A stretch of 64,000 bases of DNA, from positions 1-64,000 of the forward strand of contig NZ_JAALFH010000052.1 in assembly GCF_011058255.1 (NCBI RefSeq), written 5' to 3'. A program made the translations under genes and the position numbers. This DNA is from Thioalkalivibrio sp. XN8. Its GTDB lineage: Bacteria; Pseudomonadota; Gammaproteobacteria; Steroidobacterales; XN24. The notes below the pieces were generated by a model, which was given only the letters and a program-made list of their open reading frames with translations, was not told where the DNA came from and did not search any database. Of the stretch, positions 7,748 to 15,810 are shown in pieces. Numbering within the stretch: the stretch's first letter is position 1; each line of letters begins with the position of its first letter.

Positions 7748-9897
7748 CCAGAGGCTTTCTTGCGGGGCGCCGTCTTCTTGCGCGCCGCGGCCTTCCGGGC
7801 CGGCGCCTTCTTCTTGCGCGCCGCGGCCTTCTTCTTCGCCGGGGCGGCGCCGCCGCCGGTCGGCCAGGTCTTGCGCGCAGCCTTCGCCAGCTCCACCACG
7901 CGGGCGATGTCCTCGTCGGTGTACACGCCGTTGGCGCCGGAGATCGCCGCCAGCTTCATGCCGTGCCTGAGGCCGAGCTGGTAGATCTCCTTGACCTTCT
8001 CCCACTCGGTGTCGCGCCCGATGGTGAAGACCTCGAAGCGTCCCTCCAGCGCCAGCACGATGGTCTCGGCCAGGCAGGCGTAGATGACGTTCGGCGGCAG
8101 GCCGATGTTCTTCAGACCCTTCACCGGCGTGGGCAGCTCGATCTCGCCGGACTCGATGACCAGCACGTCGGGCCGCTTGGCGACCTCTTCCGGCGGCAGG
8201 TCCAGCGGCCGGGCGACGTCGGTGATGACGCAGCCGGGCTTCACCTTGGTGATGTCGAGGATCTTCTTGCCGGCGCCCGAGGTCGAGGTGACGATCATGT
8301 CCATTTCGCCGAGCAGCTCGTCGTAGTTCGTCGAGCAGACCACGTTGGCGTTCGGCGTGTCCTTGAGGATCGAGGCCTTGAGCCGCTCGAGCTTCTTCAT
8401 GTCGCGCCCGGCAATCACGACTTCCTCGAAAGCCATCGCCAGCAGCCGAGCGCTGACCGAGCCGATGGAGCCGGTGGCGCCGATCACCATGGTCTTGGCC
8501 ATGACGTGCTTGTCCACCGGGTGCAGCTGCACCAGGCCCATGCGCTTCATGGCGTCATGCGCGGCCCACAGGGCGCCCGACGCCGAATAGCTGTTGCCGG
8601 TTGTGATGGGGATGCGGGCCCGGCGCGCGACCGTTACGCCGGCGTCGCCGACGACCTTGGTGAACGCGCCGAGCCCCATGATCTGGGCGCCGAGCTTTTC
8701 CGCCATCTTCGCGGCCGCCAGCAGCCGGCGGTAGGTGAACTCGGGGCTGCGCGCCAGCATCTCCTTCGGCGTCCCGCCCACGGTGATCAGCCAGCCCTCC
8801 GCCTCGGCGCCGGTCGGCGAGACGATGTTCTCCATCTTGCAGTAGATCATCGGCGGCAGGTGGGCGGCGAGCGATTCCACCTGGTTCATGACGAACTTCG
8901 GCGTGCCCTTCGGCACCGGGAAGCCCTTGCGGATGTACTCCTGGCTGAGCGGATGGATGACGAAAGCGAAGCGCCGGATGTCGCGGAACTTGCCGGTCGG
9001 GTGGAGCAGCCGCGGCTGGATGTCCAGCTCCTCGATGATCTCGTGGAAGTCCTCGTCCGAGATCGCCTCCTGCGGCTTGCGCAGCGAGGCCAGGATCATG
9101 GCCTCGAGCACGTTGATGCCCACGACCTTGTCGAACAGCTGCGGCGAGACGTCGATGACCAGGTTGGCCTTGCAGGCCCTGAAAAATTCTTCCGCCTCTT
9201 CGTCCACGGCCGAGGTGATGACGGTCTTGCCCGCGAGGTTCTTCGCGCTGCCGACGGCTTTCAGCTCGGCGAAAGTGCCGACGATGACGTGGGCCCGGGC
9301 CACCTCGCGCGCCATCAGCCGGCTCTTGAAGCCGGTCAGCGCGCTCTCCAGCATCTCGCCGGGGCGCCCCGACAGCACCAGGTCGCTGCCCCGCGCGTAG
9401 AGCTCGAGCTGCCGCAGTGAGGTGAGCATGGTCGGGGCGCCGGTCTGCGCCAACACGTCGGCGAAGCGCAGGTTCGGGGTGTAATCCGACATGGCGAGGG
9501 CCATGTCGTAGTTCCGCATGCCCGAAAGGAACAGCACGATATTGTTGTTGAAATAGCTGCCGATGTGGTTCTGGACCCAGCGGACCGCGTGCACCTGGAG
9601 CAGGCGGCGCAGCTTGGCGCCGGTCGTCACGGGCACTCGCGTCACGACCTTGGTGAGCCGCCGGGTCTCGCGGTTGGTGACCGTGTCCTGGCCGACGTGG
9701 TAGTGATCGGCGACTTCGCCCAGGCCGATGGCGTCGGCCTTGGACTGGGCGCGGCGCATCAGTTCCCAGGCCCTGTTCACGTCGTCGTCCGCGCCGAGGC
9801 GCGTGACCTGGAAGCGGTGGCCGAGGAAGTCGGTCTCGAAAGTGAAATCCCGCTGGGAGGAACCCAGCGTGACGGTGACGACTTTTTTCATTCTCAT
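7744..9897 (-). CDS. Acyl-ACP reductase (AAR)-like enzyme with N-terminal extension and basic tail
   Basis: A 717-aa protein whose residues about 385-660 resemble cyanobacterial long-chain acyl-ACP reductase (about 340 aa): GLGAFTK at 408-414, ITTGNSYSA at 431-439, Rossmann motif GATGSIGS at 473-480, and YACLAETIVLALEG, in which Cys608 aligns with the catalytic cysteine of AAR. The first 385 residues form an additional domain I do not recognise. The C-terminus (from 686) is a Lys/Ala/Arg tail of histone-H1 type. The inferred reaction is NADPH-dependent reduction of fatty acyl-ACP or acyl-CoA to aldehyde. It is second in an operon after an alcohol dehydrogenase and overlaps WS/DGAT by 4 nt, which fits a wax-ester pathway. 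Confidence 0.85.
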   Translation of the reverse strand: MRMKKVVTVTLGSSQRDFTFETDFLGHRFQVTRLGADDDVNRAWELMRRAQSKADAIGLGEVADHYHVGQDTVTNRETRRLTKVVTRVPVTTGAKLRRLLQVHAVRWVQNHIGSYFNNNIVLFLSGMRNYDMALAMSDYTPNLRFADVLAQTGAPTMLTSLRQLELYARGSDLVLSGRPGEMLESALTGFKSRLMAREVARAHVIVGTFAELKAVGSAKNLAGKTVITSAVDEEAEEFFRACKANLVIDVSPQLFDKVVGINVLEAMILASLRKPQEAISDEDFHEIIEELDIQPRLLHPTGKFRDIRRFAFVIHPLSQEYIRKGFPVPKGTPKFVMNQVESLAAHLPPMIYCKMENIVSPTGAEAEGWLITVGGTPKEMLARSPEFTYRRLLAAAKMAEKLGAQIMGLGAFTKVVGDAGVTVARRARIPITTGNSYSASGALWAAHDAMKRMGLVQLHPVDKHVMAKTMVIGATGSIGSVSARLLAMAFEEVVIAGRDMKKLERLKASILKDTPNANVVCSTNYDELLGEMDMIVTSTSGAGKKILDITKVKPGCVITDVARPLDLPPEEVAKRPDVLVIESGEIELPTPVKGLKNIGLPPNVIYACLAETIVLALEGRFEVFTIGRDTEWEKVKEIYQLGLRHGMKLAAISGANGVYTDEDIARVVELAKAARKTWPTGGGAAPAKKKAAARKKKAPARKAAARKKTAPRKKASG

Positions 9898-9928
9898 TGT
9901 TTCGCTCTCCGGGGTACGGTGCAGCGTC

Positions 9929-11194
9929 CTAGGCAGCAGCTTTGCGGCGCCGGGCCGAGGGCGCGGCCGGCGGCAGAACGCGGCGGATGATGTCTTCGCA
10001 TTGGGCCTGGGTCATGTAGCGCGGGACGGGGTAGCCGGTCTCCGCCTCGCGGCGCGCGGCGCGCGCCAGTGCCGGGATATCCGCGGCGCGCAGCGCGTCC
10101 AGGTGCGCCGGGATGCCCAGGTCGCGGTTGAGCTCGATGACCCCGGTAATGAACTTGCCCGCGAGGGTTCCCTCCGGCTCGTGCTCCGCGCCCAGGCCGG
10201 CGCGCACGGCCAGCCTGGCCAGCCGCCCGGTGATCGCGGGCCGGGAGAACTCGAGCACGTGCGGCAGCATGATGGCGTTCGCCAGGCCATGCGGGGTGTG
10301 GTACTTGCCGCCGAACTGGTGCGCGATGGCGTGCACGTAGCCCACGTTGGCGCGGGTGAAGGCCATGCCGGCGTAAGTGGCGGCCAGCGCCATCTTCTCC
10401 CGCGCCTCGAGATCGCCGCCATTGCCGTACGCGGTGCGCAGGTTCTCGAAGATCAGCCCGACCGCCGACAGGCCGAGGCCGTCGGTGTACCCGGTGGCCC
10501 AGTTGCCGACGAACGACTCGACGGCGTGGGTGAGGGCGTCCATGCCGGTCGCGGCGGTGATGTGCGGCGGCAGGCCGGTCATCAGTTCCGGGTCCAGCGC
10601 GGCCATCTTCGGGACGATCCGGGTGTCGACGATGACCAGCTTGGTTTCGTGCTCGGGGTCGGCCACTACGGCGGCCACCGTCACCTCCGAGCCGGTGCCG
10701 GCGGTCGTCGGCACGGCATAGACCGGGACCGGGTTGCGCAGCCCCTTGAAGTAACCGGCCAGCTTGCGCAGCGGCTTGCCGGGATTGGCAATGGACACGG
10801 CGATGGCCTTGGCGGCGTCCATCGACGAGCCGCCGCCGACCGCGACGATGGCGTCGCAGCCGTGGGTGCGGTAGAAGTCGATGCCGCGCTCGACCAGCGG
10901 GATGGGCGCGTCGGGCGTGATCTCGTCGAACACCGCGTAGCCGGCGCCGCCGGCCTCCAGCGCGTCGGTCAGCGTCTTGAGCAGGCCGAGCTTAACGATC
11001 ATCGCGTCGGTGACGATCATCAGCTTCTCATGCCCGAAGCCGGCCACCGCCTGGCCCAGCCGGCCGCTCGAGCCGGGGCCGACCAGAAGCGTGGGGCGCG
11101 GCACCGGCAGGAAGCGGGTGACCATGCCGGCGCCCTTCATCAGGGCCGACAAACCGGTGGTGCGAGGGGTATCAGGAATCAGGTCGAGAATCAC
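9929..11194 (-). CDS. Iron-containing alcohol dehydrogenase (wax-ester operon)
   Basis: A 421-aa group III alcohol dehydrogenase, first gene of the operon with the AAR-like reductase and WS/DGAT. GGGSSMDAAK is at 120-129 and PTTAGTGSEV at 162-171; metal ligands Asp219, His223, His288 and His302 keep the family spacing. Its likely job here is reduction of the fatty aldehyde made by the next gene to fatty alcohol, though in isolation the direction cannot be told. A ribosome site GGAGG lies upstream of the ATG at 11194. Unlike the dehydrogenase at 469-1653 it carries an N-terminal extension of about 20 residues and a basic C-terminal end (SARRRKAAA). Confidence 0.92.
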   Translation of the reverse strand: MILDLIPDTPRTTGLSALMKGAGMVTRFLPVPRPTLLVGPGSSGRLGQAVAGFGHEKLMIVTDAMIVKLGLLKTLTDALEAGGAGYAVFDEITPDAPIPLVERGIDFYRTHGCDAIVAVGGGSSMDAAKAIAVSIANPGKPLRKLAGYFKGLRNPVPVYAVPTTAGTGSEVTVAAVVADPEHETKLVIVDTRIVPKMAALDPELMTGLPPHITAATGMDALTHAVESFVGNWATGYTDGLGLSAVGLIFENLRTAYGNGGDLEAREKMALAATYAGMAFTRANVGYVHAIAHQFGGKYHTPHGLANAIMLPHVLEFSRPAITGRLARLAVRAGLGAEHEPEGTLAGKFITGVIELNRDLGIPAHLDALRAADIPALARAARREAETGYPVPRYMTQAQCEDIIRRVLPPAAPSARRRKAAA

Positions 11195-11240
11195 GGGAAA
11201 CCTCCGGCGCTGCGGCCAAAGTGGCCGGCGCGAACCCAGA

Positions 11241-11246
11241 AGTATA
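11241..11246 (-). promoter_or_regulatory. Possible -10 element of the wax-ester operon
   Basis: On the minus strand TATACT matches five of six -10 consensus bases, 46 nt before the ATG of the first gene, in the only AT-containing part of an 82-nt gap. No convincing -35 box is 16-18 nt upstream, so this is a weak call. Confidence 0.3.
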
Positions 11247-11276
11247 AGGCGAAACCACGGCCGGCGCGGGGCGACG

Positions 11277-11981
11277 CTAGCGCCCGAAACGCGCCTCGAT
11301 AATGCGCGCCTGCGTGATACCGATCGCCGGGCCGACCACGACCGGCATCATGTAGATCCAGGCGGCGAGCCCGAGCCTGCCGTCGGGCAGGGCCCAGGCC
11401 AGCACGATTGAAATGGCGCCGAAACTGCCGACCAGGAGCCAGGCGACCGACTCGGAGGCGCAATAGAAGCGCTCGGCTTCGCTCATCGCCAGGGCCTCGC
11501 GTTGCGACCAGGCGCGCCAGTAGAGGCCGGCCATGATCACGTTCAGGGCGATGAAGCCGACGCCGTAAATCGTCAGCAGGCCCCGAAACTCGTCCAGGGT
11601 GTCGAGCGAGAAGCCCAGGGGCAGCCAGCCGTTCGAGATGAAGTGGAACGCCGAGCCGAACATGAGCTTCAGCGGGTAGACGTAGATCATGACCACGGTC
11701 ACGAGACCGAAGGTCAGGAGGACCGACCCGGTGTCTTCGAGCCCGAAGCGCTTGCTCCAGGCCTGGTGCGAGCGCCAGTAGAGCAGCAGCAGCGCGAGGC
11801 TGGCGATGAAGGCCGGACTGTCCTTGAGCGCCTCGATCAATTCGGCGTAGGAGCCCGGAATGTCGTCGATCGAGATCGCGAGCAGCGTCGCTGCGAAGGC
11901 GAAGGCAGCATCGGTGAAGGTGCTGAGCCGGGTTACTTCGAGGCCGCGCTGCGGGAACGGCTGGTCAGGGGCTTCGGCCAT
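11277..11981 (-). CDS. TMEM175/DUF1211 family membrane protein
   Basis: A 234-aa integral membrane protein with about six hydrophobic segments, starting at ATG 11981 with GAGGAG upstream. The first helix carries [17 protein letters not shown], which fits the R-x3-F-x-D signature of the TMEM175 potassium-channel family. In bacteria, members form tetrameric K+-permeable channels in the inner membrane. The classical FSDGVFAI motif is relaxed here, so permeation is inferred. The gene is divergent from ppk2 with a 112-nt shared upstream region and runs toward the wax-ester operon after an 82-nt gap; I see no functional link to either. Confidence 0.82.
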   Translation of the reverse strand: MAEAPDQPFPQRGLEVTRLSTFTDAAFAFAATLLAISIDDIPGSYAELIEALKDSPAFIASLALLLLYWRSHQAWSKRFGLEDTGSVLLTFGLVTVVMIYVYPLKLMFGSAFHFISNGWLPLGFSLDTLDEFRGLLTIYGVGFIALNVIMAGLYWRAWSQREALAMSEAERFYCASESVAWLLVGSFGAISIVLAWALPDGRLGLAAWIYMMPVVVGPAIGITQARIIEARFGR

Positions 11982-12093
11982 CGGGCGGCTCCTCGTGACG
12001 GTGGGCCTGCGACAGGGGATTCTAGCCTCATCCGGCTCCCCGCGCGGCGCCAGTCGGCTGTGGCACACTCTGCGCAGCAAGGAGGTGCCCCCC

Positions 12094-12972
12094 ATGTCCA
12101 GCGACCTGCCCTTCGACGGCGCCGTCAGCCGCTACCTGGCCGAGGAAGCGCCGCCAGACGTTCGCGCCGCCATCGAGGACGGCAAGAAGCGCGACATTCT
12201 CGATGACAGTTATCCCTACGATCGCTGGCTGAAGAAGCCCGATTACGAGGACGAGCTCGACCGGCTGCAGATCGAGCTGGCGAAATGCCAGCGCTGGGTG
12301 CAGGACAGCGGCACCCGGCTGGTGGTCGTGTTCGAGGGTCGCGACAGCGCCGGCAAGGGCGGCGCCATCCGCCGCATGACCATGAACCTGAACCCGCGGG
12401 TGGCGCGCGTGGTAGCGTTGTCGAAGCCGTCGGACCGCGAGCAGAGCCAGTGGTATTTCCAGCGCTACGTGCCGCACCTGCCGGCCGCCGGCGAGATCAC
12501 GCTGTTCGACCGCAGCTGGTACAACCGCGGCGTCATCGAGCAGGTGTTCGGCTTCTGCCAGCCGGCGGAGCGCGAGCGCTTCTTCGCCCAGCTGCCGGGC
12601 TTCGAGGGCACGCTGGTCCACGAAGGCATCGTGCTCGTCAAGCTGTGGCTCAACGTGGGTCGGGCCGAGCAGCTGCGCCGGTTGCTGGCGCGGGAGGCCG
12701 ACCCGCTGAAGCAGTGGAAGCTGAGCCCGATCGACATCCAGGGGCTGGCCCGCTGGGACGAGTATTCGGCTGCAATCGCGGAGACCTTCGAGCGCAGCCA
12801 TACGCCGGCCGCGCCGTGGACCGTCATTCGCGCCGACGACAAGTACCGGGCGCGGCTGGCCGCCATCCGCGCCGTGCTCGGCCCGCTGGATTACGCCGGC
12901 AAGGACGAGGCGCTGGTCGGGGCCACCGACGCGAAGATCTGTGGCGGCCCCGAGCTGTGGCGGCCGGCGTGA
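12094..12972 (+). CDS. ppk2: Polyphosphate kinase 2
   Basis: A 292-aa PPK2 of single-domain class I type, cytosolic, using polyphosphate to phosphorylate nucleoside diphosphates (usually GDP or ADP) or the reverse. Walker [10 protein letters not shown] and the lid-region FDRSWYNR motif are present, and the C-terminal KLSPID-x8-RWDEYS block is typical. The ATG at 12094 has AAGGAGG upstream, so the longer open frame back to 11860 is not needed. It is followed after 38 nt by the FadL-like porin on the same strand, possibly co-transcribed. Confidence 0.95.
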   Translation: MSSDLPFDGAVSRYLAEEAPPDVRAAIEDGKKRDILDDSYPYDRWLKKPDYEDELDRLQIELAKCQRWVQDSGTRLVVVFEGRDSAGKGGAIRRMTMNLNPRVARVVALSKPSDREQSQWYFQRYVPHLPAAGEITLFDRSWYNRGVIEQVFGFCQPAERERFFAQLPGFEGTLVHEGIVLVKLWLNVGRAEQLRRLLAREADPLKQWKLSPIDIQGLARWDEYSAAIAETFERSHTPAAPWTVIRADDKYRARLAAIRAVLGPLDYAGKDEALVGATDAKICGGPELWRPA

Positions 12973-13010
12973 ACCGGTCGGCTCGCCGAACCTGCCACCT
13001 GGAGAGAGTG

Positions 13011-14243
13011 ATGCACGAGTCCCGCCGCCACCTGCTCATGGGCGTGTTGCTCCTCGCAACGGCCAGCGGCCCGGCCATCGCCCGTCCATACCCGCTCGGC
13101 ACCGGCCTTGCCGCGTCCGCGGACAGCGCGCAGACCGCCGGCGCCAACCCTGCGGGCATCGCCCGCTTCACCGAGCGCGCGCTCAGCGTCGAGTTGCTGT
13201 ATTTCAGCAGCGAGTCCCGGTGGGAAAGCGCCTTCAGCGGCACCGGCGCCGAGTTCAACACGAACAGTTCGGGCGACACCGTCGTGCCCCGGATCGCAGT
13301 GGTGCAGCCCATCAACGACCGGTTCAGCGCGTCGTTCACCTTCCTCGGTACGGGCTTTTCCGACGACCTCGGGGAGTGGCCGGGACGCTATTTCATCCAG
13401 AGCTACGACTCGGTGTTCGTCAGCGCCTTCCCGAGCCTCGCCTACCGCATCAACGAGCAATGGTCGGTCGCCGCCAGCGCGGCGATCACCTATAACAGCT
13501 TCGAGCAGGAGCGGGCGGTGCGCAACATCTTCGATCCGGGCTTCCCCGACGGGCGCTCCAGGGTCGAGGCCGACAGCCTCGAGCTCGGGTTCGGGCTGTC
13601 AGCGCTCTACCAGAGCAGCGAGCGGACCCGCTGGGGGCTGGTCTACAGCTCGGAGATCAATCCAAGGCGGAGCGCAGCCAACGAGCTGTCCGGGCTGGGG
13701 CCGAATACCGAGGCCGCCATGCGAGGCCTGGGGTTGCTGGAGCGCCGCCTCACCATCGAGAGCACGTCTCCGCAGTCCATCTTCGCCGGCGTCTACCACG
13801 AGTTCGCCAACCGGTCCGCCGTGACGCTCGACCTGGCGTGGATCGATTTCAGCAATTTTCGGCTCTCGGAGTTTTATTACGACGGCGAGTCGTTCGTCCG
13901 CAACGACAGTCGCTATGACGACATCTATGCGCTCAGCACCAGCTACACCTGGCCGGCCGCCGAGCGCTGGATGCTCGGGGTGGGCGCGCTGGTGACCAAC
14001 CAGATGATCGATGACGAACAGCGCGGCATGACGCTGCGTCTCGACGCGGTCTGGTCGCTCGGCTTCACGGCCGAGTGGCGGTGGACGGACAGGCGCCGGG
14101 TGATGATGGGCCTCAGTTACTTCGGCCTCGGCGACGCGCCCGTCGCCACGCCCAGCATCCCGGGTCTCGGTTCACTGGAAGGCCGGTTCAAGTCCCGCGA
14201 TACGCTGCTGCTGCAGCTTGGGATCAGCTTCGGTTCGCTTTAG
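13011..14243 (+). CDS. FadL/OmpP1-like outer membrane transporter
   Basis: A 410-aa protein with a signal peptide (cleavage near the Ala-rich stretch ending SGPAIA, about residue 24) and a C-terminal beta-barrel with alternating aromatic residues. The segment ANPAGIARF resembles the NPA hatch signature of FadL proteins, which take up long-chain fatty acids or hydrophobic compounds across the outer membrane. The length agrees with the family (about 420-450 aa). The ATG at 13011 has GGAGAGAG before it. Uptake of hydrophobic substrates would fit the neighbouring wax-ester, KAS III and acyltransferase genes; the actual substrate is unknown. Confidence 0.8.
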   Translation: MHESRRHLLMGVLLLATASGPAIARPYPLGTGLAASADSAQTAGANPAGIARFTERALSVELLYFSSESRWESAFSGTGAEFNTNSSGDTVVPRIAVVQPINDRFSASFTFLGTGFSDDLGEWPGRYFIQSYDSVFVSAFPSLAYRINEQWSVAASAAITYNSFEQERAVRNIFDPGFPDGRSRVEADSLELGFGLSALYQSSERTRWGLVYSSEINPRRSAANELSGLGPNTEAAMRGLGLLERRLTIESTSPQSIFAGVYHEFANRSAVTLDLAWIDFSNFRLSEFYYDGESFVRNDSRYDDIYALSTSYTWPAAERWMLGVGALVTNQMIDDEQRGMTLRLDAVWSLGFTAEWRWTDRRRVMMGLSYFGLGDAPVATPSIPGLGSLEGRFKSRDTLLLQLGISFGSL

Positions 14244-14365
14244 CCCGCTAGCCGTCATTACCCGCCCGTGCCGCGACCGCGCCTTGCTGCATAACAACAA
14301 AGCCCGCCCGCGTGTTATATGCCCCCCGGGCAACGAAACTGATCACGACCCTGGGGGAACAACGA

Positions 14366-14758
14366 GTGAGCAAAGAGCTGGAACTGGCGCGCGGCGTGTA
14401 CCAGGCGTTTGCGGCAGGAGACATACCCGCCGTATTGGGGGTATTCGCGCCGGACATCCACTGGACGGAGGCGGCGGGCGGGCCGTACGGCGGCGTCTCG
14501 ATCGGGCCGGATGCCGTACTGGCTGGCGTTTTCATGAAGCTCGGCGCCGAGTGGGACAGGTTTGCCGCCGTGCCGCAGGAGTTCGTCCAGGACGGTTCGA
14601 CCGTGGTGGCGCTCGGCGAGTACAGCGGCACCTGCAAGGCGACCGGCAAGCATTTCAGGGCGCCCTTCGCCCACGTGTGGAGGTTCGGCGACGGCAAGGT
14701 AGCGTCGTTTCACCAGTACACCGACACGGCCCTGCAACTGGCCGCCACCCGGCCCTGA
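14366..14758 (+). CDS. SnoaL-like (NTF2-fold) protein
   Basis: A 130-aa small alpha+beta barrel of the SnoaL/NTF2-like group: an N-terminal helix, ending AAGDIPAVLGVFAPDIHW, then strands with EYSGTCKATGK and HVWRFGDGKV. The GTG at 14366 with GGGGGAA upstream gives the standard family start; an ATG at 14312 would add a poorly supported extension. Members are either small isomerases/cyclases or binding proteins, and no catalytic residue decides this. It is followed 12 nt later by another NTF2-like gene, so the two probably form an operon. Confidence 0.82.
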   Translation: MSKELELARGVYQAFAAGDIPAVLGVFAPDIHWTEAAGGPYGGVSIGPDAVLAGVFMKLGAEWDRFAAVPQEFVQDGSTVVALGEYSGTCKATGKHFRAPFAHVWRFGDGKVASFHQYTDTALQLAATRP

Positions 14759-14770
14759 AGGAGTACCAAA

Positions 14771-15142
14771 ATGTCGGACCAAAGCTACGTCGACGAGCTC
14801 GACCAGGTCACCGCCACCATGCAGGCTTATATCGAGGGCGGCCGCGCCGGCAAGAGCGCAGTGCTGCAGCCGGCCTTCCATGCGGACGCGAACATCTGCG
14901 GCTACGTCGGCCCGGACCTGTTCTGCGGCCCGATCCAGGGCTTCTATGACTGGCACGACGAGAATGGCCCGGCGCCGGGCCTCCAGGCGCGCATCGCCAG
15001 CATCGATATCGCGGGGACCGCGGCCTCGGTGCGGGTGGACATGGACGACTGGACCGGCCACCGCTTCACCGATTTCTTCAACCTGGTGAAAGTCGACGGG
15101 CGGTGGCAGATCCTCAGCAAGGTGTTCTACCTGCACCCCTGA
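14771..15142 (+). CDS. Lumazine-binding-like NTF2-fold protein
   Basis: A 123-aa cytosolic protein of the putative lumazine-binding/SnoaL group (NTF2 fold), with helix TATMQAYIEGGRAGK, middle strand region FCGPIQGFYDWHDENG and C-terminal FTDFFNLVKVDGRWQIL-SKVFYLH, a signature common in this family. AAGGAG precedes the ATG. It lies 12 nt after the first SnoaL-like gene and may dimerise with it. No ligand is indicated by the sequence. The stop codon lies in an inverted repeat shared with the convergent 17-gene operon. Confidence 0.82.
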   Translation: MSDQSYVDELDQVTATMQAYIEGGRAGKSAVLQPAFHADANICGYVGPDLFCGPIQGFYDWHDENGPAPGLQARIASIDIAGTAASVRVDMDDWTGHRFTDFFNLVKVDGRWQILSKVFYLHP

Positions 15143-15171
15143 GGTTGCGGGCTGAAGGCTGCAGTCAGGGG
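15136..15171. terminator. Possible bidirectional terminator hairpin
   Basis: CCCCTGA (15136-15142) and TCAGGGG (15165-15171) are perfect inverted repeats flanking a 22-nt loop that itself can pair. Each arm contains the stop codon of one of the two convergent genes. There is no T-run, so termination is uncertain. Confidence 0.35.
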
Positions 15172-15800
15172 CCCGCCGCCGGCGGCGCCGCTACCGTGAG
15201 GGTGAGGGGCTGCCCGTCGCGGAACAGTTCCAGCGTGAAGGCATAGGTCGACGGCAGGGCCCGGAGGGCCGCCGCGAAAGCGGCCGGCTCGGCCGCGGGT
15301 GCGCCGTTGACGGCCTGGATCACGTCCGCCTCGCGCAGGCCGAAGCCCGCCAGGGGGCCGGTTTCGTCGAGCCTGTCCACCCTCCAGCCCCGCAGCTGCC
15401 CGTCCTCTACCAGCGGCGCGAAGTCTGCTGCCAGGGCGATCGCCTGCGGCCGCGCCGCCAGCGACTGCACCTTGCCGGCGGGCAGCTCGATGTTGGCCAT
15501 GGCGGAGTCCGGCGGCGCAGCCACCGGTTTCCCGGCGCCGGCCTCCAGCTCGAGCCGGAGCGGCCGGCCGCCACAGTCGAGGTCCGCCGCCGCACCGTCG
15601 ACCTGCAGCAGGCGGCAGCCGCCGGCCTCGTCGCCGGCGCGCAGCCAGCGCTGTCCGCCGGGGAATTCCACCAGCGCAGCTGCGTCCCCGGCCGCGACCA
15701 GCGTCGCCGCCAGCCGCGCCGGCCCGTCCGCGAGTGCGGGCGCGGCGGCGCCCAGCGCCGCGGCGCAGGCCAGTGATCTCCCGCCGCGGGTCCAGTTCAT
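15165..15800 (-). CDS. Secreted PDZ-domain protein, last gene of the 17-gene operon
   Basis: A 211-aa exported protein with an N-terminal signal sequence (ending APALADG) and a C-terminal PDZ-like domain from about residue 130 (VDRLDETGPLAGFGLREADV, then INGAP-like turn AVNGAPAAEP). The layout resembles GspC/PulC-type periplasmic proteins, which use the PDZ to hold an envelope partner. It lies 10 nt downstream of the TonB/AgmX-like gene, so it probably acts with the same trans-envelope machine. No other type II secretion gene is near, so a secretion role is not supported. Confidence 0.75.
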   Translation of the reverse strand: MNWTRGGRSLACAAALGAAAPALADGPARLAATLVAAGDAAALVEFPGGQRWLRAGDEAGGCRLLQVDGAAADLDCGGRPLRLELEAGAGKPVAAPPDSAMANIELPAGKVQSLAARPQAIALAADFAPLVEDGQLRGWRVDRLDETGPLAGFGLREADVIQAVNGAPAAEPAAFAAALRALPSTYAFTLELFRDGQPLTLTVAAPPAAGP

Positions 15801-15810
15801 CCGTCGCGCC

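Noticed and set aside
15165-15800. Type II secretion GspC
   Set aside because: The PDZ resemblance is real but no other Gsp gene is present in the window.
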